This document shows positions 43,151 through 54,807 of a DNA stretch of 63,079 bases, piece after piece. The stretch is from Sphaerosporella brunnea (lineage: Eukaryota; Ascomycota; Pezizomycetes; Pezizales; Pyronemataceae): the NCBI GenBank assembly GCA_008704415.1, contig VXIS01000285.1, forward strand, positions 1 through 63,079. Reading direction: 5' to 3'. The notes below the pieces were generated by a model. The model did no database searches. It was not told the origin of the DNA and was given only the letters and a program-made list of their open reading frames with translations. Position 1 is the first letter of the stretch; each line of letters opens with the position of its first letter. The position numbers were made by a program, and so were the translations under genes.

Positions 43151-46100
43151 ATGTCGAATGCACACCCTTATTCCGGCTCTGCGCCAATTCCGAAGATTTC
43201 GGATTTCCTTCGCGAGCAGAGAGAACGGTTTCCCGACGCAGATCAACAAACTCAGGAGTTGACTGCACGGGCACAGCAAGCGGAACAACAACCCCAGTTC
43301 CCAGCAGATGAAGGTTCCAGTAGTCGTAGTGGCAAGGGAAAGACCGACACACATCCTTCTGCGAAAGAACAGAGCCAGGCTATAAAGAGCGGGACTGGAT
43401 CTAAAGATGGGAACAGAAGGACTGTAAAGGACCCCACTACAGGCAATGAGGTCGTTATCGAGGACGTCAACGCGAACTTCGAAAAAGTGGTTGAGGGCCA
43501 GACAGTAGTCGTGCCGAAATCTTCGTTGCCGGGACAGAAGGTGTTGGTGAGTCGTGTTTTTGTTTTGTATGGCAAGGTTGGCGGCGAACTTATCGTGTCC
43601 AGGAACATGACTTCGCCAGTCCGACGCAGCCGCTGGACGAATACAAGGAGAATCAAGATGTTACCGCGCCTCCAGCACCTATCAGGCCAGGCACGACAGC
43701 GGATGTACCCATTCATGGCGAGAAAACGAATGTGCTGTTCTATGCTACGCCCACGCTGAGTTTGAGTGATACGGTGTTTGCGTCTTTTGAGCAGAAAGCA
43801 ACCACACTTTGTGTGGGTATTTTTGCACTGATTCTCGTTCTGGGGAGAATTCTCGGTGGTGGGTCGCTATGGGCGCTATTTTTGATTGCTGCCTCGGTCG
43901 CCGGCGGTGTGTGGTATTGGTGTATTGGTATCATGCAAGAGGCTAGGTGAGCGTCGACCAGATGCCAGCTATGCGACGATACTAATAGAGTTGAAGAACG
44001 GTCGACTGGGCTTCAGAGAAGAAGCGCGGCGAGATAGCAGTCAGCAATTTGATACCCGAGTCTGTCGAATGGATGAACAGTCTTGTCGGTCTAGTATGGT
44101 CCCTTGTCAATCCGGAGATGTTTGCTTCCATTGCGGATACAATCGAAGACGTCATGCAGGCCTCTTTGCCTGGCCTCATTGAGAACGTTCGTGTGGCCGA
44201 TATCTCTCAAGGAGAAAATCCTATTCGTATTCTTTCCTTGAGAGCACTGCCAGACTCTGAGATCCTAGATTTGAAGGCCTCCGCAACTGCTGCCAGGGAA
44301 GACAGGGATGCGGAACAGAAGAAGGCCGAGGAAGATGGTGGCGAGGTTTATAACCTCGAAGTTTCATTTGCGTACAATGCCGCAGCGACTGAGTCGAGGA
44401 GTTACAGCGGGAAGACTCGAAACATGCACATGCAGCTCGTTTTTTACTTTGGCGTTAGAGGACTTTTTGATGTTCCTCTGCGTAAGTGTCTCTTGACATA
44501 ATTGCTTCGATCGCCTTATTAACTGCGACTAGCGATCTGGGTTGAGCTTAAAGGTCTCATCGGAACAATCCGCCTGCGTCTTCAGCTGTCTCCCGACCCT
44601 CCGTTTTTGAAGACCCTCACGTTCACGTTAATGGGTAGGCCTCAAGTCTCTGTGTCCTGCGTCCCGATGGTCGAAAAGGGTATCAACGTTCTCGATCTCC
44701 CTATGATTTCCAACTTTGTCAATTCTTCTATTGCTACCGCCGCAAACGAATACGTTGCGCCGAAGAGCATGAGCTTGGAAATTGGCAAGATGCTCATGGG
44801 TGATGATATTAAGAAGGAGACAGAAGCCCTCGGAATCCTTTGGATTAACATCGACAGGGCTATTGGACTTAGCAAGCAGGACAAACGTGGAAGTAGCGAC
44901 GCTTACATCACGATCGCATTTTCAAAGTACGGCAAACCCATGTATTCTACCCGAGTGATCGTCGATGACCTGAACCCTATTTGGCGCGAATCCACTGGAA
45001 TCCTCATCCGCGCCGAACACATCAAAGCCGGAGAGTCTCTGTCAATCGAACTTTGGGATAGCGACAGAATGACCGCCGACGACATGGTTGGAAAAATTGA
45101 GGTCCCGCTTCAGGACTTGATGGTAGACGCTGGCAAGATGCAGAAGCACGTTTCCAAGCTCATGGGAGAGGAATCTGGGAGCCAAATGCCTGGTGAACTC
45201 CATTGGTCGGTTGGGTTCTTTGGCAAGTCACAATTCAGGCCTGCATTAAAGACGAGCGGAAAAGACGTCAATCTACCGCCTCAGCTTCAGGATCACCCCG
45301 AACTACAGGACGATAAAGGAACTCTAGACAATGCTGAGGAAGATGCTGTAATGCACACTCCACCTGATCCGCTTTTCCCTTGCGGAATTGTCAGTATCAC
45401 TGTTCACCAAATCGTAAACCTAGAATTGCGCGACATGACCGGAACCTACGGAAGTCGTAAAAAATGGCAAAGAATACTCGCCCGGAATGCAAACTGGAGA
45501 AAATACGCAGGAGGAGGGCGGAAAGTTGCCGAGTGCATACTGCACCATCGCTCTCAATGATCAGCTTATTTACCGCACCAGAACTAAGGTAAGCACCCCC
45601 TGGTCAGAAGTTTGATCATTAGCTAATGCGCTTCAAAGACCATGAGCTCAAAGCCCATTTATAACGCCGGCTCGGAGAGGTTTGTGCGTGATTGGCGTTC
45701 TGCCGTCCTCACAGTTGCTGTGCGCGATCAACGCCAACGTGAACACGACCCTCTACTGGGAGTCGTTCCGTTGAAGCTCTCCGACATCCTTCAGACTAGC
45801 AGTGAAGTCACTCGGTGGTTCCCCCTGGATGGCGGACTCGGTTTTTGGTCAGATTCGTCTTTCAGTGCTCTTCCGCAGCTTGGATTTGACACTGCCTCCG
45901 CAATTGCTGGGCTGGGAGGTAGGCACATTCGAGTTCATGAGTGACAAAATCACTTCCACCATCGATAAGCCTGCCAAATTGAAGTTCAGAACTGGTGGAT
46001 CAACTGGAAAGATACCCCGTAAGAACTGCATCTCCTCCGGTTACGGCGTGGAATGGAGCACAACAGTGGGCAAGCATCAGGGAAAGCTTCGATTGCCAGT

Positions 46101-47117
46101 CCAGCATCGCTACATGAGCCCCGTTGTCATCGATATCTACACATCGTCCAACTCCCGCAAGCCTGACAGTCACGCCATGGTTTGGCTCGACAAAATTATC
46201 GATAACGAGCGGACAACGATCACGGTACCCATCTGGGCTACCGATAACGCGCAACGCCTTCTCAGAATTACATCGAAAAACCTGGGGACCATCCCGAGCT
46301 TTCATGTGCAGGAAATCGGAACCTTGACTTTTGAAGGACGTTTCAAACCAGGCGATGGACCGTGATCATGTTCCGATTTGCTACTGATAACGACTCGCGG
46401 GAGGCCTTCGCGACCTGGTCGGCGTGCCGTGAAGAGGGGAATTCGTGGGGAAAATGTTTACGTGGAGACCAATGCCGTCGTCGACGAGCTTCACAAACAG
46501 AGCATTCCGCGAAATGCGGGCGGATCTCGCCAATTCGGGAACAGGCCAGCTCGAAGAGGGCGACGAGCAGCGATACATCGACAAGTATGGGAAGGATTGG
46601 AAGGGGGGTCTTCGAACGAGCGCAGGGCCAGCTTGAGTCCTCCGCCGGCGGCTGCAAACAGCGCTTTGCGATTTTATCTGGTGGGGCTACGACGAGTAGC
46701 CGATATGAATACGACGATGATAACTATTCCGATACTTCGACTAGTCCATGGTGATTCCGATGACGAGTCCTGACGATTCGTACCATCACGCTATGCACTT
46801 GACATAGCGGGCAGTACGCACTGATCCTTCTGTTGTCTGCTGTCATCACATGCACCGCTGGTCGCCTCTTAGCCCAGTGGCCTGTAAACGACGTTACTCC
46901 AGAGCCTCAGAGATAGGCGAAGAGTGGTCGCGCATTAGCGTCATCAAGCATGTATATGAAACATACCAGAGGATATGCACCGCCGTGCATCGGGGTTGAT
47001 GCAGTGGAAGCCGATACGTATCGCTGGCGTTTGCAAAGATGAGCTCAGTTTGCCGCAAGGAAGTGTAAGGGGAGATCCAGCTCGAAGGGGAGGAACCGAT
47101 GTTGAGACTGAGTTTAA
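43151..47117 (+). pseudogene. Frameshifted copy of the SMP/C2 lipid-transfer protein gene
   Basis: Mirror of 54808-58737. Exons 43151-43546, 43603-43946, 43997-44481, 44533-45588 and 45639 to about 47117 can be placed. The first three match the other arm exactly in frame. Exon 4 has one extra A near 45461. Exon 5 has repeated single-base indels from about 45845 onward, becoming denser toward the fold point. The indel gradient follows position in the palindrome rather than gene structure, so sequencing error is the likely cause. Confidence 0.8.
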
Positions 47118-50100
47118 GGTGATGAGTAGGTGGGTTATGCGCAGCATCAGTGTGTTTAGTTTGCTATAATTATAGTCCGTTATGTGGTGATCAATATGTG
47201 TAAATTTTCTTTTGAGATGACTCTATATACCACGAGTAATGCAACTTCGTTTGTTTTTCCTCCCACCAGTTTATTTCTATCCAGTATGTATAGCTTGACT
47301 GCCGGCCCCTTGAAGATGCCTTCTCTGCTTTGGAAATGCGCGCCGCTACGTTGTGCAGGGCTTGTTTTAATGTGTGTACGCACGGACGATGCGCAATGTC
47401 ACCAGTATGTCTGTGAAGTTCATATATCAGAAAGCACATCGTGTGCTGCATCGGACGAGTTTGCTTTCTCGCAGTGCAAAGCTCGAGAGCTCACCGGACA
47501 ATCATTTCCGTCGAGCGAAGCTCTGAAGACCTCTTTGCCATTCGATTCTGACGCTACCTGGGCTCTGCGAAGCGGAAGATAGGCGGCAGTCCTAACCTGA
47601 TCTGCTCACCCAGTCCAGAACAGTGTCGTCCGACGCATGCTGGCTAGCCGGCTGAAAGGCTACTACATCGCCGCCTTTGGTGAGGCTGCCCGTTCCGGAG
47701 ACGTAGCTGGTCAGCTCCTCAAGAGTTTGCGAGGGCGGGCGAGCGTAACTTGCGCATCGGCAGCAGAACGCTTAAGGCTCGGTGAAGCAGGCGAGCGAGC
47801 GGGCACCGGACTGTCACTGCGTAGAAACGGTCGTCATCGATGTCACTAAACTAAAGCTTTGTCGTCCTCGATGTCATTCTAAACGCTTTGGTCGGCGCCG
47901 TGCTCTTGTCAGATCCGTTGTCGTCATTCGTCGCTCTCAACCCAAACCTGGAGTCGTGTCACGATCTTCAGGCATTCTCATATACTCGGGCGTAATACGG
48001 GAGCTCGACGGATGTATGCTATAGCCAATGAAGCGGGGTATGATGCGAGATGACAGTGCGCATGTCACACGTACTGAAACAGTGCGCTGAGGTTAGCGTA
48101 GTGACGCTAAGTGGGATTTGCTTGAGATGCGACTATACTTGTTGGTACGGCGCAGAGATGGTCGTATTGGGGGTAGTGATGGTAGAGATTGGTCGTTTGG
48201 GAGTAGTGATGGGTAAAGATGTCGTTTGCGTCGGGTAGAGATGGGTAGAGTGATGCTGGCGTTTGTTGTGGTATAGTGTGACGTTTAGGTTTTTTCTGGT
48301 AAGAGCGTGTTTTGTGTGAGGTGGGTGTATATTAGGAGATGTGTGAAGACGATGATGTGTTTTTGGATGAGGGAGGCCAGGATAAGGCCTAGTTGTTTTT
48401 TATTTGAGGAGAGCCGCTGAGCTAGAACGGAGCTGAGCCAACGCTATCATTTGCGCATATAAAAGGGCAACGAGTGCTTATTTGTGCTTGCAGTACGCCA
48501 GAGTGCTGGAGTGTATGTCGTCGAGTGCGAGGATAACTTCATCTCTAATAGGCAGCGCCTATGGTAGTTTCAACGAGTATAACTGGACGGCTTTAACGTC
48601 CAGCCTTAATGCAAATGTGGTCGAGTGCAGAGTATATGGCCTAGAGTGAGAAACTGCATTAAGTGTGTGCGAGTGCAAAGCAAGCACATCAGATTGGCGC
48701 GTAAAGAAAGCATCTGTGGCAGGTAACTGGCAGGTGTTGCTATGTGTTTGCCACCTCTGCAGTAGGAACCAAATAGAAAAAGACAACATCAAGCAACCAT
48801 CTACGCTGAGACTTTGCTGCTTCGGCGGACGTGATTGGACCAGCCATGGCGGGCTCCATCGACGTCCTTTGGCTCCGCTTCCTACGCCGCCGAGGCTTTT
48901 GTTTGTGCCACGCGTCTATCACTGCACTCTCTCTTCCCGCTCATTGTTTGTGTTTGTTTTGTATCATACTGTATTCGGCGGTGATCCGCCTTGCGCCATC
49001 ATGACATGTGTAGTCAGAGACGAGACTGATGCTACCGCCTTAGGCTGAGGCCTACTACTGGGCCTAGCGGCCCGTCTACGGAAAAGTGATGCATAGGACT
49101 ACTCGCACCTAGGTATGATGATCGTGCCAAGGAGATCCGTGCTATCGAGGGATGGGACTAAAACTTAGTGAGAGCAAATAACATAGAAAGGAAAAGTGAG
49201 TCCGAAAGCCAGTGCATGAGCATATCGGGCTCTGAAGCCCCAGCGCGTTTGGTGTGTGTGCTCGAGAATTGAATAAACTCAATATCGCTTGCACGTAGCA
49301 AACCGTACCTGTCGGGCCTAAGCAGAGCGGCATGGTGAAGACGCCGGCGGCGCAACCGTTTTTGACTCTCAGTCCCTTTGCTTTCGGCGCTGTCGTCGTT
49401 CGCCGCTCGGCGCTTTGGCTGGCTCCCCGGAATGCTACTCATTTGTTCGGCTTTTCTACGGCGTCTTGCAGGACTTATAAAAGGGGGTCGGCCGGTCGTT
49501 GAGAGAAACACACAAGACTGGGGCGACGAGTGATCCACTATGAGCCCTCCGTCCTTCAATGACGCTAAAACAACACAGTTCTCGAGTGTACGTAGCAAAA
49601 CTCATTGGAAGATCTCGATGCATTCCGCCTGTATTCTCCCCTACGGCACTCTGCCGAGGGGTTCTCCTTCCTCTATGTACGGCTCGGTGTTTGCATCTGC
49701 TTCCAGTCACATGGGGATGCATGTATGGGCCGACCTCGACCTCAACTCATGGGAAGAGGTGTTCTTGCATTCATCTTTGCAGCGGGGGAGGAGGGGCTGG
49801 CGGCGGCTTCAAGTTGCAAGTTGCTGTTGTGTGCTGTTGGCTCAGCTCTCGATCCATACACACATAACTGCGCTACTAAGTACCCATCCGTTCTCGGGCT
49901 TCTGCAGCGCATAGCCTGTAGCGTCGATCGGCTTAGTAGTGTGGCCTACCAAGTGCTATCGTCGCACGTCACAGTAGCATCTGTGGGCCCTCTGTGCGCT
50001 CGCGTCCGTTAATCGAAATCGCGAGAATTGCCTGCTCTGCAAAGCCGCGCACTTGAACGATGCCAGACTGGGAGGGGAGAAAGCTATGCGACTGCGCCGC

Positions 50101-51214
50101 GTTGTGCGAGCTTTGTTTTTCAATCAACAGACTACCCCGGCCTAGCAGTGGCAGCCGGCCAAGCTGGCGTTTCTCAAACTTCGATCCAGATGGGCTGGGC
50201 TACAGAACTAAACTCACGATGGTGCACTTGCGTCATCTACCTAAAGTCCAGATCCGTTCAGTTATATAAGAAGATCATCGGTATCGGCTGCCGGAGATGA
50301 CCACAGTCGTTTCCTCTTTCTCCTGCAACAACAACAACAATCAACAACAACAATAAAACGCAGCTGGGAGATAGCTTCCTGTGGGCCGTTGCTACCACGC
50401 ACTGACTGCCGACGCAAGTCAGTTCCGGCTTTAGTTTCTCTCTCTTTTCTGATTGGTGTTTATCGCCAGACACCGGTACATAGAGGATAGAGATCTTGGT
50501 TATCCAGTGTCCACGGCCTCTAATCATGGTGATGTCAACCTCAACGCTCGTGTAGAAGATCTGCACTTCAAGTTGTCCACACCCTCACTGGGTATGCTCG
50601 ACGTCAGCTGGCAGCGAGGGGCGTGAGATGCACAACCTCCATTTCCTTTCTCCAGCGCTGAGCAAGCTATACAAAAAATATATCATGATAAATATGCAGA
50701 AGGCAATTTTACTCGCCGCAATATATCTAAGCCACGACACCCCAGTCAGCTTAGTCACAGCCGGCGCGCTAGGCTAGGCTCAGACCTCAATGCTACTAAG
50801 CGATACAAGCACACCCGCCCGCCGGCCCTCCCGGCGGCGCGATCTGGCCGCGCCGCTCAGCGCATCAAAGTAGTGGTCTTGCGCGCGCTTAGTTCCAATC
50901 ATTTCGTCACGTCGTACGCGGCGCGGGTGACTTCGTGATGCATCTAATACCGTGTCCGTCGCAGACGTTGCGTGCGCGCGCGCGAGTAGGGCTGTGATGC
51001 AAGTAGATTTCCGCCACTGCAACGACCTAAAGACCGCGCATCCGCAACACATGAATGTACGCTGGGGCGAGCTGAGCGACTCCGTCCCAAATCCAGATAC
51101 GACTATTAGTAGTGGTCAGAGCATGAGAGATAGCGAGGGAGACGCAATTCTTCTTCAGATATGTGTATGTTCGGCGCGCGGATTGGCGTCTACGTGCCGT
51201 CTAGTATATATGAT

Positions 51215-51293
51215 GATATATGTGGTTGCAGTTGGTCGTTTTGGGTTGGTTGTGGGGTGGATCTGGTTTTTTGATGTCGATGGTCACGGTGTT
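51215..51293. other. Fold-point loop of palindrome B
   Basis: A non-palindromic loop of about 80 nt lies between CTAGTATATATGAT (51201-51214) and its approximate inverse ATCATATATATATATACCTAG (from 51294). Confidence 0.7.
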
Positions 51294-53810
51294 ATCATAT
51301 ATATATATACCTAGACGGCGTTTTTTTTTTTTTTTTTTGGCCAATCCGGCGAAACATCACATTCTGAAGGAATTGCTTCCCTCCCTCTCTCTCTGTCTGC
51401 TACTCTATAGTCGTATGATTTGGGAGTTCGTCGCTCGGCGTTTGCGGAGGTACTTGGTGTTGGTGGGAAATTCTTGTTCACAGCCCTACTCGCGCGCGCG
51501 CACGCAACGTTGGGGACACGGTATTGATGATCCGAATCACCCGGCCGGTCGAGTGACGAAATGTGATAAGGCGCCGAAGCATACTTTGTGCGGCGGGCGG
51601 GCAGATCGGGGGGTGGTGTTGTGTTAGTAGTTGGTTGAGTAGGTAGCGCGCGGCTGCTGCTGGTGGTGGTGGTTAATATATTGCAGGGAGGGGTAAATTG
51701 TTGTATTTTATTATTTTTTTTGTTTTTGTTAGGTGGGAAATGGAGTTTTGATCTGCCCCCCCCCCCCCCTGCTGGTAACATCCCAGTGAGGGTGTGGACA
51801 AACTTGAAGTGCAGATCTTCTACACGAGCGTTGAGGTTGACATCACATGATTAGAGGGTGGACACTGGATACCAAGATCTCTCTCTCTATGTACCGGTTT
51901 CTGGCGATAAACACCAATGCAGAAAAAAAAAAAAAAAGAGAGAAACTTAAAGCCGGGAACTGACTTGCGTCGGCCGTCGTGCGTGGTAGCAACGGCCCCA
52001 GCGAAGCTCTCGCTGCGTTTTATTGTTGTTGTTGTTGTTGTTGTTGTTGGGGAGAAAGAGGAAACGACTTGTGGTCATTTTTTTTTTTTCTCCGGCAGCG
52101 ATACCGATGATCTTCTTATATAACTGAACGGACTGGACTTTAGGTAGATGACGCAAGTGCACCATCGTGAGTTTAGTTTCTGTAGCCCAGCCCATCTGGA
52201 TCGAAGTTTGAGAAACGCCAGCTTGGCGGCTGCAACTGTACGGGGGGGTCTGTTGATTGAAAAACAAAGCTCGCACAACGCGGCAGTCGTAGCTTTCTCC
52301 CCTCCCCAGCGGCATCGTTAAGTGGGTGCGGAGCAGGAATTCTCGGTTTCGTTAACGGACGGAGGCACCAAATGGGCCCAGCTCTGGAGTGCGAAGATGC
52401 ATTGGTGGCACTAGGATCGGGGGTACAGGCTATGGCTGCAGAAGGGAACGGATGGGTACTTAGTAGGCAGTTATGTTGTATGGATAGAGAGTGAGCCAAC
52501 AGACACAAGCAACTTGAACTTGAAGCCGCCGCCAGCCCCCCTCCCCCCGCTGAGTGAATGCAAGTCACCTTTCCCATGAGTTGAGGTGAGGTCGGCCTTT
52601 CATGATCCCTTGTGACTGGAAGCAGATGCAAAAAAACCGGTACATAGAGGGAGGAGAACCCCCTCGGGAGTGGTAGGGGAATACAGGGGAATGCATGGTA
52701 TTCCATGAGTTTTTGCTACGCACTCGAACTGTGTTTTTTTTGGTCATTGAAGGAGGATGTGCTCATAGTGGATCACTCGTCGGTCTTTGTGTTTCCTCTC
52801 CCCCGCGCGACCACCTTTTTAAGTTCTGCAAGCGGTAGAAAAGCGAACAAATGGTGCTTCGGAAGGCAGCCAAAGACGCGCCGAAAGAAGGGAGAGTCAA
52901 AAAACGGTTGGGCCGGCGTCTTCAACAGCCGCTCTGCTGGCCCGACGGTAGGTGTACGGAAGCGGTATTGAGTTTTTTCTGAGCACCACACCAAGGCTGG
53001 GGCTTGGCCCGATATGTCATGATGCTTTCGGAACTCACTTTTCCTTTCTATGTTATTTTCCTCTCTGTTTTTTTTCCCCTCCCTCGAAAAGCCACGGATC
53101 TCCTTGGCACGATCATCTACCTGGTGCGATTTCCTTGATCACTTTTCCTTAGAAGGGCCGCAGGCCCCAGTAGTAGGCCTAGCCTAAGGGGTAGCATAGT
53201 CTCTTCTTGCTACACATGTCATGGCCGCAAGCGGCCGAATACAGTATGATCAAAACAAAACAAAACAAGATGGGGGAGAGGTGAGGATAGAAGCGTGGAA
53301 AAGCTCGGCGGAAGCGAAGGACCGTCGATGGGAGCCCGCCATGGTGTCCAATCGTCCGAAGCAGCAAAGTATCAGCGTAGATGGTTGGTTCATCTGCAGA
53401 GGTGGCAAACACATAGAACACCTGCCGTTCTGCACACGATGTTTCTTTCGGCCAATCGAGTGCTTTGTTTGCACTCGCACACCTTAATGCAGTTTCTCCT
53501 CTAGGCCATACTCTGCACTCGCCACATTTGCATGGCTGGGTAAAGCCGTTACTGTTGAAACTCTGGTGCCCTATTAGAGATGAAGTTTCTCGCACTCGAC
53601 CGACATCACTCCAGCACTCTGGTACGCAAGCACAAATAAGCACTCGTATGGCAAGATTAGGTTGGCTCGCTCCGTTCCTAGGGCTTCCTTCTAGGGCTTA
53701 TCCTGCCCTCCCCATCCAAAAACCCAATCCATCTCTTCAATCTCCTAATATACACCCACCTCACAAAAACCACGTCTTACCGAAAAAACCTAGTCAACCT
53801 ATACCACAAC

Positions 53811-53918
53811 CCCCAAACGACCATCTCTACCCATCTCTACCCCGAAACGACCATCTTTACCCATCACTACCCCCAAACGACCATCTCTACCCATCACTAC
53901 CCCCAAACGACCATCTCT
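53811..53918 (+). repeat. 30-bp minisatellite, 3.6 units
   Basis: Units of 30 nt (CCCCAAACGACCATCTCTAC plus a CCATCACTAC-type end) at 53811, 53841, 53871 and a partial at 53901. The length is a multiple of three, so one plus-strand frame reads as PNDHLYPSLP decapeptides; there is no other sign that it is coding. The mirror array at about 48150-48230 is degraded by indels. Confidence 0.8.
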
Positions 53919-53934
53919 TCGGTTACCAACAAGT

Positions 53935-54594
53935 ATGTCGCAAAGCAAACCCATTAGCTACTACGATCTGCACGTTTGTACGTGTGCTGCGCACTGTCAT
54001 CTCGATCATACCCCCGTTCATTGGCTAATAGATACATCAGTCGGCTCCGTTTCGGATATGAGTGACGAAGACGACAACGGCTCGGTTTTGGGTGAGAGCG
54101 ACGAAGACGACAACGGATCTGAAGAGCACGGCGCCGACCAAAGCGTTTGTGACATCGATGACGACCAAAGCTTTTGTGACATCGATGACGACCGTTTCTA
54201 CGGTGACAGTCCGGTGCCCGCTCGCTCGCCTGTTCCCGAGCCTTGCGTGCTCGATCGCCAAGTTCTCTCGCCCGCCCTCGAAACTCTTGAGGTGACCATC
54301 TACGTCTCCGGGAATGGGCAGCCTCACCCAAAGGCGGCCGATGTGTGCCTTTTGGGCTGCCAGACCGTCGGGACACTGTTGGACTGGGTTGCAGTCAGTT
54401 TAGGACTGGCGCTCTTCCGCTTCGAGAGCGGTAGCGTCAGAATCGAAGGCCAAGAGGTCTTCGAGTTCGTCGACCTAAATGATTGTCCGGTGGCTCTCGA
54501 GTTGATGGAGAAACTCGCGGCAGACACGATGTGCTTTCTGATATTGAACTTCAACAGCATCTGGGATTGCGATCGTCCGGGGTACACACATTAA
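53935..54594 (+). CDS. Hypothetical acidic-repeat protein (single open copy)
   Basis: The frame is 219 codons. A start at the internal ATG of MSDEDDNGSVLGESDEDDNG (about 54058) is equally possible and removes an odd His/Cys-rich lead. After the DEDDNGS repeat comes a second short repeat (DQSVCDIDDDQSFCDIDDD), then an ordered-looking half with LETLEVTIYVSGNGQPHPKA and LDWVAVSLGLALFRFESGSV. No domain recognised. The frame is broken in the other arm (about 47350-47950), and no introns or promoter can be judged in this noisy region. It may be the last gene of the locus. Confidence 0.4.
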   Translation: MSQSKPISYYDLHVCTCAAHCHLDHTPVHWLIDTSVGSVSDMSDEDDNGSVLGESDEDDNGSEEHGADQSVCDIDDDQSFCDIDDDRFYGDSPVPARSPVPEPCVLDRQVLSPALETLEVTIYVSGNGQPHPKAADVCLLGCQTVGTLLDWVAVSLGLALFRFESGSVRIEGQEVFEFVDLNDCPVALELMEKLAADTMCFLILNFNSIWDCDRPGYTH

Positions 54595-54807
54595 AACAAG
54601 CTGCACAACGTACGGGTGGTGGATTTGGCGGAAGGATCTTCGGGGGGAGTCAAGCTTACATATGGAAGAAATCTGGGGGAGGAAAAAAAACGAATTGCAT
54701 TACTATGGTATTAGATCATCTCAATAGAAAATTACACATATTGATCACCACATAAGATATAATTATGCAAACTAAACACATGTGCTCCGCAACCCCCTCC
54801 TATCACC

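Larger units (their letters stand above)
38934..51214. repeat. Left arm of giant palindrome B
   Basis: Reverse complement of about 51294-63079. Coordinate sums are about 101888 over 40.2-45.4 kb, 102013 at the outermost end, and rise to about 102500 at the fold point, so large numbers of indels accumulate toward the centre and at the outer tip. The central third of this arm (about 45.4-51.2 kb) is clearly noisier than 41.9-45.4 kb, where the two arms are almost identical. Confidence 0.96.
47118..53934. other. Unresolved central region of palindrome B
   Basis: The two half-copies match only roughly, with many indels and a length difference of about 600 nt between arms over about 5 kb. TATA-like sequences occur near 48459 (TATAAAAGGG) and 49475 (TTATAAAAGGG), but the first is absent from the opposite arm. 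(CAA)n-type repeats occur at about 50325-50355. No reading frame is preserved in both copies, so no gene is called. The true sequence is probably intermediate between the arms. Confidence 0.5.
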
